A stretch of 64,000 bases of DNA from Pseudogymnoascus destructans (Eukaryota; Ascomycota; Leotiomycetes; Thelebolales; Thelebolaceae). The notes under the pieces are model-generated. The model had not been told where the DNA came from and did no database searches. It worked only from the letters and a program-made list of their open reading frames with translations. The DNA is taken from NCBI RefSeq assembly GCF_001641265.1, contig NW_020167523.1:744001-808000 (forward strand). Direction: 5' to 3'. Of this stretch, positions 43,629-54,306 are shown one piece after another. Within the stretch, counting starts at the first letter, position 1. Every line of letters begins with the position of its first letter. The position numbers and the translations under genes were made by a program.

Positions 43629-44036
43629 CATCCTTACAAAGTCCCTGCAGGCCTTGAATATATTGGCAAGTTAAACCAATTCGTCAAATGGACTAAGGAT
43701 ACACACGATATATTCATTGAGTGGTGGAAGCTATCACGATGGTATGAACAACACTCAGATCATACTACAAAACTCCTTATGAAGATTGCATGGGATTCAA
43801 CCAACTGGAGTTCTCAATACTGGAGAAGTTATCACCAAGGAGCAGACCGGCTTTCTGGAGAACCATGTGTTATTTGTACTTATTGTTCGAAGGCCCTTAC
43901 GCATCCTGCAATCAAGTCTGCTGGCCCAAAGTCTATGGCAACACATCTTGCATCAGACATTTGCAAAAAGAAGTCACAGATGGGAAGGATAGTCTCTATC
44001 AAATGCGAATCAATCAAATGCAACCTCAACAAGTAA
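43629..44036 (+). pseudogene. BED zinc-finger fragment of a hAT transposase
   Basis: An open frame reads HPYKVPAGLEYIGKLNQFVK, then WWKLSRWYEQHSDHTTK, and a zinc-binding segment EPCVICTYCSKALTHP...SMATHLASDICKK. The CxxC...CxxxLxHP...HL...C pattern is typical of the BED-type finger at the N-terminus of fungal hAT transposases. A donor site (GTAAGG at 44033) ends the exon, and its intron contains ATTACCAGATTATTACCAGA. Only ~550 bp of element remain, too short for the RNase-H-like core, so this is a remnant. Confidence 0.65.
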
Positions 44037-44599
44037 GGATTACCAGATTATTACCAGAATTATGTAGGTTAATACCTATAATAAGATCATATTCTCACAC
44101 AAGAGACATTTTATGAACAAGTTCTATACACAGTTATCTTGACTCATAGCTCGTTCCGCTCAGTCGAGGATCCTCATCAAGACCCTATAAATACTTTAGG
44201 TATTAGTAGGTCTGGCCGGCCTCATCAAGCAAGGTGGAGGGATGTTCTTAAGCATATATAATAGATAATAGCGTTCTAATAATCTTCTGATAATCATGGT
44301 ACTTAGATAGAGGAATATACATGATTCGTTCTCACAGCTTACTAGAGATGGCGAGAGTGATGCTAATAGATGTAATACTTTAACTTAACCATAAAACAGT
44401 ATTAATCGTATGAGGGACTGTTCACATGATGCATAAATCTTACACGTGATAGCCGAGTACTCACCGGGTTTTTACAGAGTAACTGAGTATTGACCTCACT
44501 CACCGAGTCGAGTAAAAGGTTCAGCTACTCACCCAGCTGAGTAACCCACTGAGCGAGTGAGCCGAGTATTGAGCGAGTAGTGCGCAGCCTACTTACATA

Positions 44600-45503
44600 C
44601 TCGCTTTGTTGGACATGCCTCTTTATGGTTTGATTTGGGATTTATGCCCTTGGAAATGGTCGGTTTCTGGCGGCGTTCTATCAAAATGGTCGGTGATCCA
44701 TCGTGAAGATGTATGCCTCTCGAGTGGATGTTGCAGTGTCTGTTGCACTGTGCTAGTTGCTGCATTTCAGGTTGGATGACTATCCCTGTGCAACTTGCTG
44801 GTCACGTGCTACCAAAGATGCGTACTTGTCACGTGATATTGATCGAAGGCTGGTGACAAAACGATCCAGACACTTATCCTGAGTTTTGAGGCGCTAAGTG
44901 GATTCCATTGTTCACAACCCGCGATACTATCTAGTAACCCTCGTTCGACCCCAACAACCATCGAAGCGCATATCGAAGCTCCCCACCGTTGTCCACTCCA
45001 CGGAGGCTGCGCCTGGCGAGTATTCACCGGATCTCGCCGCGTTATTCACATCCGAGATTGACGTCGAAATTGTGGAATGAGAGGTGGCTTCCTGCGTCGA
45101 ACTCGTGATTTGTGTCTATTGAACTCATGAGCTGAGTTAGCACTGTCTCGTACGTAAATGTCGGTGACGAGGCTCATCAGTGACGACTTCCGGAGCGAGT
45201 TCATCCTGCTATCAGATTTCTTCCGCTCCTCATACGCGTTCCGGGCCGAGTGAGGTCGGCATCTGTAGAAGTGACTACTCCCTGCTTCACCACCAATCTC
45301 GCTAGCTCCGTCTTAGCTTGACGTATCTCTGATGCAGGTGTCTTGCTGTCCTTTCCATACTGACACTTTCCTTCCTCGTGAGACCAGCTACCTTTCCGTT
45401 TCCGATTTGGGGATAGACTTCCTAATACTGCCCGTGGACGTATAAACTCAGCTCATTCAAAGTCAATCCAGGTAATTCCTAGTCGATCTGGGTGGACGAG
45501 AAT
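44600..45503. other. no gene recognised
   Basis: Sequence right of the hAT element. It contains the second copy of the duplicated block (about 45285-45405). No coding sequence of note. Confidence 0.4.
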
Positions 45504-45620
45504 TGTAAGGACACAGGGCACCCAGCTGACAGTAATAGCATATGAGAGTGCGAGTCAGAGGCTAAACGGATGCTATCCTATAGGTCTACTACGAAGGATA
45601 CAAAAAAGATGATGGGGGAA
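45504..45620 (-). repeat. LTR fragment of the second Gypsy element
   Basis: It starts TGTAAGGACACAGGGCACCC, as at 43390, and is cut after GATGATGGGGGAA by the LTR-like repeat of family L. Its orientation and position fit the 3' LTR of the minus-strand Gypsy remnant at 46559-48560. Confidence 0.65.
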
Positions 45621-46558
45621 TGTAATGGTGGGTGCACCAGATGTGAGAATCTAGCCACCCAAGGAAGGGATGATTTTACTAAGACAACACACTGTCTTAG
45701 GAAACAGAGCCAAAGGGTTGTAGCTTAGACTATTCCACAACACAGCAATCAGGTGTATGATGTGGTGAAGTGGTTTAGACAAGTTGCAACAAATGTTCGA
45801 GTCTGAGAACTCAGGGGTAAGTCAGAGGTTAGCACCTCACTGACTTTTCAGAAACAGAGAATAACAAGATCAATGCTTGGAAGCTTGGAAAAGACGTAGA
45901 AGTATGTGCTAGTCGATTTACTGTATTGCCTGCTTGCCCTTTCTTAAGGAAAGGGCAATCCTATTTATGCCAAAGGAGTGTAGTTCTCTCATTTTCCATG
46001 ACTTTCCATGACTAACCAGGCTTGGTAAATGTATTAGAAATCAAGTGCGACCCACAACTAGCTTGCTAATCATGTAGTGAACGTAAGAGAATCCCATAGA
46101 ACCATCTCTTGGGTTCCTAGCCTATAGGAAGTGAAAAGGAGGTCCAAGGTCAGAGTACCTATAGACAAATTATGTCATAACTTAACCAATCTTGTGGGTA
46201 ACTAAGGAGCGATGACGTGTAATGAATCATAGAGGATTGTAGAAGCTTCTAGAGCTATCGTTCATGTTCCTAGGCCTCTAGTTGGTAGAGATATGCCATG
46301 TGGTAGTATTGGCCCACCCCCTTAAGGAAGGAGATTTTCTTAATAACTTGTTCAATGAGTGTCCAAATGATATGCTGTGATGTATGTAGCATAAACAGAT
46401 GTAGTAAAAGAGTTTGCAGCAATCGTTGAGTAGTATTGCTTCTGTTGTTGGTGTGATAAGCCAAGATATGTATGGTGACTTGTAGGTTTGAGGAGGAGAT
46501 TTCTAAGTTTGCTCTTGAGTTTGATAGCAAACTGAGTGCAACGAATGTCAGTATGACA
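45621..46558 (+). repeat. LTR-like repeat family L, recombinant copy
   Basis: 938 bp, very similar to the copy at 23157-24092. Flanks GGGAA and CCCGG do not match. The left flank is the LTR of the second Gypsy element and the right flank its chromodomain, so Gypsy sequence between these points is missing. Recombination between two family-L copies inserted in the same Gypsy element explains this. Confidence 0.8.
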
Positions 46559-48560
46559 CCCGGTATTGTAGTTGCTTCCAGCGGAGCCTTACAGCGAGGA
46601 TCTTTTCCACTTCCCATTCCTCTACGCCGTCTATCACTTTGCTGCTAGGCTCAGGCGGATCCTGACCAGGTAGGGGGTTGTTCGGGTCCTTCATGAGGAC
46701 GTCTGGTGAGAACACATTGTGTATTTGAGAACCGGTAGGTAGTTCCAATCGAAATGCGTGCCCAATCCGTTCCAACACCATATATGGTCCGACCCATTGT
46801 TGGCCCAGCTTGCGGCTAGGACGAGAGTTTTTTAAATTTTTGGTCGACAGGTACACTCTGTCTCCTACGTCCCAGTTGATGGCCCTTCGGCGTCGATTCG
46901 CGTGCTTAGACATTTCCTCTTGTGCCTTTGCCATGTTTTCCTTTGCATGGACCCATGCGGTATGCATTCGGTCTGCAACCGCCTTGGCTTCCTCTCAGTT
47001 TAGGGTCTCCCGGGGGTTGGTGCTTTTCGGAGTGTTCCAATCCCAACTCGTACGCGGATCGGTTCCGTTCTTGAGTCGGTAGGGGGTCATGCCAATGGAT
47101 GCGTGGGGGAGTGTCATTTGCACGCGGTCCATTATGGGGATGAGTTCGCTCCAGTTATCCTGATAATGGGATACGAAAGGCCTCAGTCTCTGATCGATGT
47201 ATCGGTTCATGATTTCCGTCTGCCCGTCGGTCTGTTTATGATAGGCAGTCGACAGCTTAACCTTAACGCTGATAATTCAACAGAACTCCTGCCAAAAGGA
47301 TGATACAAATTGGGGTCCGCGGTCGCTTACAATCGACTCCGGAGTGTGTCCGAATCGGTATATCCATTCGATGAACAATTGCGCCATCTGGCGGGCAGTT
47401 GTGGTTTTGTAGCAAGGTATGGTCACCGAACTCTTACCAAGTCGGTCCATAAACACTAAGATGCTATCATATCCATGCTTGTCCCTTGGGAACTCCTTAA
47501 AGTCCATGGTGAGGTGTTGCATAGGGTATTCAGGTACAGGTAGTGGGTGTAGGAATCCTTGTTGCTTAGTGACATTGGTGTGAGAAAGCCGGCATGTCAC
47601 GCAGTTTCGTACATACTGCAAACAGTCCGCTTCCATCCCGACCCAATGATACTTTGGAGCGAGCAATTGGTAGGTTTTCCTGCCACTTGGATGTGCTGAC
47701 GACACTTGATCATGCGCTTCCCGGATCAGTTTCGTACATAGGTCGGTGTGGCAATTTACACATAGGCGGCCTTTGTACAGGAGGAGCTGGTCGTTCATCG
47801 CGAATCCGTCCGGTAGGGGTTGTTTCGCGCGAGTCTCGGTGAACGACTTTCGATTGTCCGCACATAGCGCCTCTATTAAATTGAAGGGCACCTGGGGCTT
47901 GGGGGTGTTCATCGAATTAATGGATGCTATGTAGCTCTCAGCGAGTTCGGTGCTGATTCGGGGGTGCAGGCGGCTTGGACCTAACAATACCCTCGCCCTA
48001 CTATCAAGCTTGACTTTCTGCTGCGTTACCAAGTCCTGGTCTCTTCGGCTCAGAATATCTGCCTTCTGGTTATTCTTGCCCGCGGTGTACGTAATGCAGA
48101 AGTTGAAGTCGGAGAGTAGCTCCATCCATCGAACCTGCTTCGCGGTGAGAACCTTGGTAGACATGAAATATTCTAGCGAACGGTGGTCAGTGTACACGTC
48201 GACTCGGTGGCGCACCGAAGCCAACTCGGGCCTCCATTTTCCGAAGGCCTTTACTATTGCGAATAGTTCCTTGTCGTGGATCTCCCAGTTGATCTCATGT
48301 CCGGATAGGACATGACTGTAAAAGCTTACGGGGTACCATCGCTTGTCAGGGTGTTCTTGAGACAGGACACCAGCTACCACTCCATCAGAGGAGTCGGTCT
48401 CTAGCTTCGTAGGCAATTCGGGGTTGAAGTGGTGAAGTGCCTGTACCGCTAAAAGTTGTCGTCGCAATTCCTCGAACGCATCCTCACATTCGTCTGTCCA
48501 CCGGAACGGCTCCGAGGGACTAGTGATGGTGGTGAGGGGCTTTGCCAAATTTAGCGAAAA
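46559..48560 (-). pseudogene. second Ty3/Gypsy pol, truncated at both ends
   Basis: One minus-strand frame from about 48548 to 46559. It begins just after the RT domain (MAKPLTTITSP), then RNase H (ETDSSDGVVAGVLSQEH...FYSHVLSGHEINWEIHDKEL), integrase zinc domain (YVRNCVTCRLSHTN), integrase core (LTMDFKEFPRDKHGYDSILV, IVSDRGPQFVSSFW, TDGQTEIMNRY) and the start of a chromodomain (WEVEKILAVRLRWKQLQYRV). In-frame UGA codons at 47277 and 46995 sit where Arg (CGA) is expected. It belongs to a different lineage from the 8.9-16.3 kb element. The 3' end is replaced by the LTR-like repeat. Confidence 0.88.
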
Positions 48561-48666
48561 GGAACGATCGGTCCTGTCTTACTTTCATCTTACCACTTGA
48601 GCGAAGCACCCGTACCTGCCTTCTATGAACGTCTAATATAACAAGAAACAAACTATCATCGTTACA

Positions 48667-49029
48667 ATGGGGTTTCCATCACACCTACCACCGCAGTACA
48701 CATATGGCTACGAAAAAGTCATAGACGATGCGATCGAGCTACAGGACTTAAATCAGCCAAACCGTGACGTTAGAGACGAAGAAAGACGAATTCAGTTTCA
48801 ACTTCATATCGATAATCTTCTTGAAGAACAACGAATCCGCACGGAACAACGGCGTTTTGAAACAGCCCTCGCCCGGCGTCAACGGAGAGTTAAAAGAGGA
48901 ACTTTGTTTAGGCAGACTGTTACCGAGTGGGGATTAGGGGCATTGATAGGTTTCGGTATTTTTTGTGCTATCCTTGTGGCTGGGGGATTTACATGGAAAT
49001 ATCTCAGCTCTAAGTCAGAAACACAGTAA
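48667..49029 (+). CDS. small single-pass membrane protein, 120 aa
   Basis: It begins MGFPSHLPPQYTYGYEKVID. A charged helical region (ERRIQFQLHIDNLLEEQRIR, RTEQRRFETALARRQRRVKR) precedes one hydrophobic segment (GALIGFGIFCAILVAGGFTW) near the C-terminus. No signal peptide and no family recognised. Probably tail-anchored with a basic cytosolic side. The frame is clean, but a chance ORF cannot be excluded. Confidence 0.4.
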   Translation: MGFPSHLPPQYTYGYEKVIDDAIELQDLNQPNRDVRDEERRIQFQLHIDNLLEEQRIRTEQRRFETALARRQRRVKRGTLFRQTVTEWGLGALIGFGIFCAILVAGGFTWKYLSSKSETQ

Positions 49030-49224
49030 GTTTTCATTTCAACCTTCTATGGCAGAACACCATCTAACTTCTGGAAGGGTTTCAGTTTCAGTTCCGCTTA
49101 CAGAAGCTCCGCCGCTTGTCGAAACTCGCGCCGTCGAAGCTCGCGTCGCCTCCCTCGACTCCTTCACAAGCTCTCTGCCACTAGATTGTCCACCGTGCCC
49201 AGAAACACCCGACTTATAATTCGG

Positions 49225-49524
49225 ATGAAATCTCACGCAGAGAAAATGTTTGCGAGCAAGCACATTATGTTTGCAGAAGATGGAGATTCTGTCGCGCAAC
49301 TTGGTGTTATATGTAGCGAAGCATATCTCAAGGAAACGTAAGATTGCATTCCCTTACTGTAACTACAATCAGTCTGATACTAACACATACCAACCAATAG
49401 ATTCTTGCCTGCCGTTGTACATGATGTTGTAAAAGCCGAGAAATTCTATAACAAGAAATCTGCGGCTGTGCTTAGCTTCCTGGTGGCTATTGCACGGCCA
49501 AAGGAATGGCAAAATCAGGCATGA
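49225..49524 (+). CDS. hypothetical, possibly part of a decayed gene to 50104
   Basis: Two exons (49225-49337 and 49401-49524) with a good intron read MKSHAEKMFASKHIMFAEDG...TFLPAVVHDVVKAEKFYNKK...IARPKEWQNQA (78 aa). Downstream frames (to about 50104) have protein-like text, such as RIKIAPFRPERDGKKHDPIP and DLDCTCKDCLKFAAFTEDLA, but are out of phase with it. They may be one larger broken gene. No family recognised. Confidence 0.35.
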
Positions 49525-50456
49525 AACTGCTCGGCATGTGTTCAGTTCCGTTCTACGGGTTTTCACTCCTCGAATCAAGATTGCCCCTTTTCGGCCTGAA
49601 CGTGACGGAAAGAAGCACGATCCCATCCCTGTGAAGGCAGATGATATTTTGCAGCTTATTCGCCAATGCGTTTCCCTAGAACTTAGGCACAATGTCCGTC
49701 GAAAAGCTGGACTTACTGTGGATGGGACAGTCTGCGATGACCTTTGAGAGCTTTTTTCTGCCGCTCATGAAGGGATTCGACGAGATGCCTCCAGGTCAAA
49801 CTCCTGGTACTATTACTCAAGAGTCTCAACACATGGCGCACCAGCTTGCAGAAAAGTTACGAAAACTGCATGCTGATTTTTTCCTTCAGCCCCAGCACAT
49901 GACCCCTCGACCTCAGCACATGGCCATCGTGCTCAGAGTGTGATCTCTCAGCATCAGCAACCGAGTCCGGTGGATTTGCCGGAAGAAGATCTGGACTGTA
50001 CATGCAAGGATTGTCTGAAATTCGCTGCCTTCACTGAAGATCTAGCAGCTAAGAGCGTTAAGTTCTACTTTAGCACTGAGGGTTCGGCTGGTGTTACTGC
50101 GTAGGGGCATGACACGTTTTCATTGTGGCAGTTTGAGCTTTACACACGTATTTGTCTGATGCTCAGCAGCGAATACTTGCCTGCATAACATTACCTTCCG
50201 CTCTGTAATAATAGTATTAATAAACCATTTTTCGAGAGCACATTGCTCATTCTGAGACAATATAAGCCCGACGACTTTATTATGAAGAATCATGCCACAA
50301 CATTTATATGCTTGATGCGTTGCTGTGAGTGGGTTGAGTTCAGTTACTGTACATTGTTCTCCCATCCCATTCCACTCCCTCAAATCCAGCCTAACGCCAG
50401 ACATATCCGTCCCGCTGCCACTTATATATATACAACAAGGTTCCTTCCCCCCGCCT

Positions 50457-51156
50457 TTACTTCTTCCCCATGATCATCTCCTTCACGGATTCCAGGGTTG
50501 ACTTCTGCTTCTTCTCCTTCTCATCAACCACCGAGCTTGCGTCCTCGCTGTCCTTCCCTTCCGCTGCTCTTACTGCTTTCACCTGCGCTAGTATCGGTTT
50601 CTTTCCTTCATCAAGCACCTTCGATTGTTCGCCTTTTCCAAATCTATCAGACAAACGCTTCGATCTTCTCTCCTTTTCCGCCCTGATCTCTTTCTCCTCT
50701 TCATCTCTCGCCTCTAGCTCCTTGATCCACAGGTCATTCTTCTCCTTGGCCTTGCGCTCCGCCACCACCTCATCAAATTCCTTGCGCTTCTGGCGGTCGG
50801 ATTTCCAGTACATTGAGCCCGCAACCATTGCGACGATTGTGAAACCCTGGGCGTAGATACGGGCGCGGAACATCCGGTTTGTGCGTTGTTGGTCGCCGGA
50901 GCGGATTGACTTGGAGGCATGGTAAAGTGCCCAACACGTAAGAGCACATCCTATACTGAATGTTAGACAATACATTGGTAGAATGGCTGGAGACTTACCC
51001 AGAGGCACGAGGGGCTCTTCTTTCAGCCGGCGGGTCAGCTTCTGCCATCGGTTCTCTTCGTAGAATTCTCTGAGCTATGTCAGTGCGATTTCAATTAATA
51101 TACCAGCAAACATACGTGTCTCCGTCAAATGACGACGGCAGGTTGGTGGACGACAT
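50457..51156 (-). CDS. RCF1: Rcf1/AIM31, respiratory supercomplex factor (HIG1 domain)
   Basis: Three exons, 51156-51116, 51069-50999 and 50950-50457 (201 aa). Start MSSTNLPSSFDGD, then FYEENRWQKLTRRLKEEPLV. The HIG1 domain follows with two membrane helices: PLGCALTCWALYHASKSIRS and the FRARIYAQGFTIVAMVAGSM segment. The conserved QRTNRMFRARIYAQG motif identifies the Rcf1 type. The C-terminus is a long charged coiled coil. Rcf1 sits in the mitochondrial inner membrane and links complexes III and IV. Both splice junctions keep phase (GGA for the Gly before CALTCW). It is divergent from the threonine-deaminase pseudogene, with 234 bp between starts. Confidence 0.92.
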
Positions 51157-51390
51157 GGCTGCGCACTCGGAATTGTGGTGTGAGCCTTCCTGATCGCAGC
51201 CTTATTAATTAATGCGCTCCAGTTGCTCATTGGAGATTCTGCGGTTGTGACGCGGTATTAGGATTAACGTTTTCCCGACCCCAGTAATGGTCACCTATCA
51301 GTGACCCCACAATCCGATAAGACTCCGAACCCAAAAAAGTTCCCTTGCCATGAAAATAACAACTTTGAATTGAGAACAACACCACAAGTA

Positions 51391-52789
51391 ATGACGGCAG
51401 AGATGGAGACTCCAAATGGAGTCGGCGGCTCGCCCACCATACCGTGTACTCCCAGCGTTCAAGCTTTATCTCTGACGGAATATGCCGCCAACCCTTCACC
51501 GCCGAGAGAAGGGAGGCAAGAGGGGAAGGAGAAAGTGACGAGTGTAGTGCCATTGGATTTCATGTTGCCTACTGGGTATCCCGATGTTGGTCACCACGAA
51601 AGGTTCCCTTGAAATGAAGCTAATTAAGAGTAGTATTTACGATTGACTCTTACTTCGCGAGTTTTATGAAGTTGTCAATGAGACGCCGCTGACTCACGCC
51701 ACCAACTTGAGCAACCGGCTAGAATACCAGGTCCTACTCAAGAGAGAAGACCTGCAGCCCGTCTTCAGCTTTAAGCTGAGAATTGCATACAATAAAATGG
51801 CACATTTGGACCCGCAAACGCGCTGGAAGGGTGTCGTCGCATGCTCTGCCGGTATGACTGCCACAATGGCCAATATGAACAAAGCACTGACATGAACAGG
51901 GAACCACGCTCAAGGCGTAGCATACTCGGCACGCAAACTGAAGATACCTGCGACCATCGTCATGCCATAGGGCACCCCAAGCATCAAGCATCTGAATGTT
52001 ACAAGACTGGGAGGATCTGTTGTGCTTCACGGAGCCGATTTCGACGCTGCGAAGGAGGAATGCTATCGCCTAGAGAAGCTTCATGGCCTAACGAACATCT
52101 CTCCACTCGATGATCCATATGTTATCGCAGGCCAAGGAACCATTGGAATGGAGCTGTTGAATCAGACAAATCTTCAACAGTTGGAAGCTATATTCTGTTG
52201 TGTGGGAGGTGGAGGTTTGATTGCAGGAATTGGCGCTTACGTCAAGCGCATTGCACCACATGTAAAGATCATTGGAGTCGAAACATACGACGCGAACGCA
52301 ATGGTCTAGTCGCTTGCAAAGGGAGAGAGGGTCTTGAAGGAGGTCGGACTTTTTGCAGACGGCGCGGCTGTCAAGCAAGTCGGCGAAGAGACATTCCGCA
52401 TTTGCCAAGAGGTGGTCGACGAAGTTATCCAAGTCACAACAGATGAGACTTGCGCTGCTATTAGAGATGTATTTGAAGACACTCGCTCCGTCGTCGAACC
52501 CGCTGGTGCACTTTCCATCGCCGGCTTAAAGAAATACGTCGCCGCCAACCCATCCCCTAACACCAGACGCCAGCTTGTCGCCATCGCATCTGGCGCGAAC
52601 ATGAACTTCGACCGCCTCCGTTTTGTCGCTGAGCGTGCCGCACTGGGTGAGGGCAAGGAGGCCCTCCTACGGTTTCTAGAAAACAACCCAGAGGTGATGA
52701 ACCAGCTTGCGTACAAACTTGGCCTCTCAGAAGAGCTTGCATTTTATGATGTATACTCTCTCACCGACCCCGACCTCCTCGCGACTTAG
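51391..52789 (+). pseudogene. ILV1: threonine deaminase pseudogene fused to a UCH fragment
   Basis: From ATG 51391 the N-terminus (SVQALSLTEYAANPSPPREG) matches fungal Ilv1. An extra base near 51663 breaks LTSRVYEVV. The PLP-lysine segment follows as LQPVFSFKLRIAYNKM (Ile where Gly is expected). An intron (51851-51898) leads to GNHAQGVAYSARKLKIPATI. Stops: UAG after IVMP (expected Glu) and UAG after DANAMV (expected Gln). CCVGGGGLIAGIGAYVKRIA, EDTRSVVEPAGALSIAGLKK and ASGANMNFDRLRFVAERAAL are well kept. At about 52670 the sequence switches to LENNPEVMNQLAYKLGLSEE...YDVYSLTDPDLLA, the N-terminus of a Yuh1-type ubiquitin C-terminal hydrolase. The regulatory domain is missing. A functional ILV1 must exist elsewhere, since the enzyme is needed for isoleucine synthesis. 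Confidence 0.85.
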
Positions 52790-54306
52790 GGGCAATTGGG
52801 CTGCTATGGGAGATCAGTGTGTAGGAACTTACCAGTTTGTTGCTAGCCAGGTGGGAGTTATTATTACGAATTTTATCATAGCTGTTATTGCGGCGGCGTT
52901 GCGTCCACTTCAACAGGAGCAAAAGAAAATCCACAAGGAAAAGAAACTTGTACGTACACAAGCTTGGATAAAAGAATTTGGGGCCGCCTTGGCAACTGTG
53001 TGGCCAGGGGATGTTTTGGGACCAACTGTGTGGCCAGAAGAGGTTTGGGCACTAACTGGTGGTGGTTTACAGGTTAATGATTTTAGGGAGTTATATGATG
53101 CCCAGACTCCATTACCCTCAACACTTGGCATCAATGCCTCACCGCCACCCAGCAGATGGAGAGAGGCCAGGAGAGCCAGGGGGGGTGGGAAAGCAGGAGC
53201 GGAAGGGCGGGAGGAAACACTGGAAGTCGTCCACAAATAACTGATGGTGCTGCTGGAGTTGCTGCTGAGAGTGTTTCTGGGGGGTTGCTGAGGATTCAAA
53301 TAATGACGAGACTCCTATACTGCCAACAGTCAGTAAAGTTCTTGGGCCTCAGGCGTCAGGCAACGCAGGGATTGCGAGGAGGAGAGGGAGGTCGAGAGGT
53401 GGGAGAGGTGGTGGGACTGCCGATACTGACACTACCACGACCAGTCGATCAATCTCTCATGCACGATGGCCCCCAACTAGGCAAGGGATAAAACTTGCCG
53501 CCTTCCGTCCAATGCCGTACCTCTTCCGTACAAGCGTCCGGCACTTCTTCGATGAAAGCAACATCCTCCATTCATAATAGAACCTTAAAATAATCAGTTC
53601 GCGGAACAAGTTTCGCGGGAATGGTAACAGTTTCTCTCTCCATTGCATGGCGTCTGTCAGCTTCCAGAACTACAGCCATCTGTAAAGGTTTATCATTTCC
53701 ACCTGGATCAGCGACAGTAGTGCGCGACTCGGTGTACAATCACGTCAATTTAATAACTAAAAATTAAATTTCAACCAATCATTATTAATATTTATCTTTT
53801 TCAATATAATATTATAAACTACCTGAATACCCCCTCAACTATCTTAAACATCCTTATAAACTTCACTGCTCTCATAGTGGTCTGATATAATTTCATGGAG
53901 AGCGAAAAAAGATCGTCGAACGATGGCCCGTGCACGGACATATTACTTCTGCACTAGCGTGTTTTCGACACCGCCTAATCATCATCTCACGACACCGCCT
54001 ACATAGAACTGGCATTACTCTTTGTGGCCACTCGAATTTCTAGGAGCATCATAATCGACGCAACATACTCGTCCACAGAAGAGCTATTCCGAATGTTTGG
54101 GGTTGCATACTTGTCAGACGCTCGAGCTTCGAATCCTCGACTTAACCGCATTCCCAATTGACTCGTGGAAGGTGTGCAGTACCACCATCCTGGCCTTGTC
54201 CGTTGGGAAAGCCTCGAACTGAACCAAGCACAACCCATTTGAAATACTTCGAATCTTCTTAGCATATCCGATATAACCGTCTCATCTGGTTGCTTCTGCC
54301 TTCAAA
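52790..54306. other. repeat-rich gap with a pogo-terminus relic
   Basis: At 53725-53745 CGACTCGGTGTACAATCACG is nearly the terminal repeat of the pogo element at 18.6-20.5 kb, so a related element once ended here. An open frame at 52707-53240 is charged and low in complexity (RREARRARGGGKAGAEGREE) and may be a transposase tail. No intact gene is seen. Confidence 0.45.

Larger units (their letters stand above)
40382..44591. mobile_element. 4.2-kb hAT-type element carrying a histone H3 gene
   Basis: The ends TAGGCTGCGCACT...AGTGCGCAGCCTA are inverted repeats, flanked by a perfect 8-bp duplication CTTACATA (40374-40381 and 44592-44599). Eight-base duplications and a TAG start are hAT hallmarks. 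Both subterminal 150-bp regions are crowded with ACTCRGC/GAGTA repeats. Inside are a minus-strand histone H3-like gene, a plus-strand gene of unknown type, a BED zinc-finger coding fragment and two LTR remnants. There is no hAT catalytic or dimerisation domain, so this copy is non-autonomous. Confidence 0.85.
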
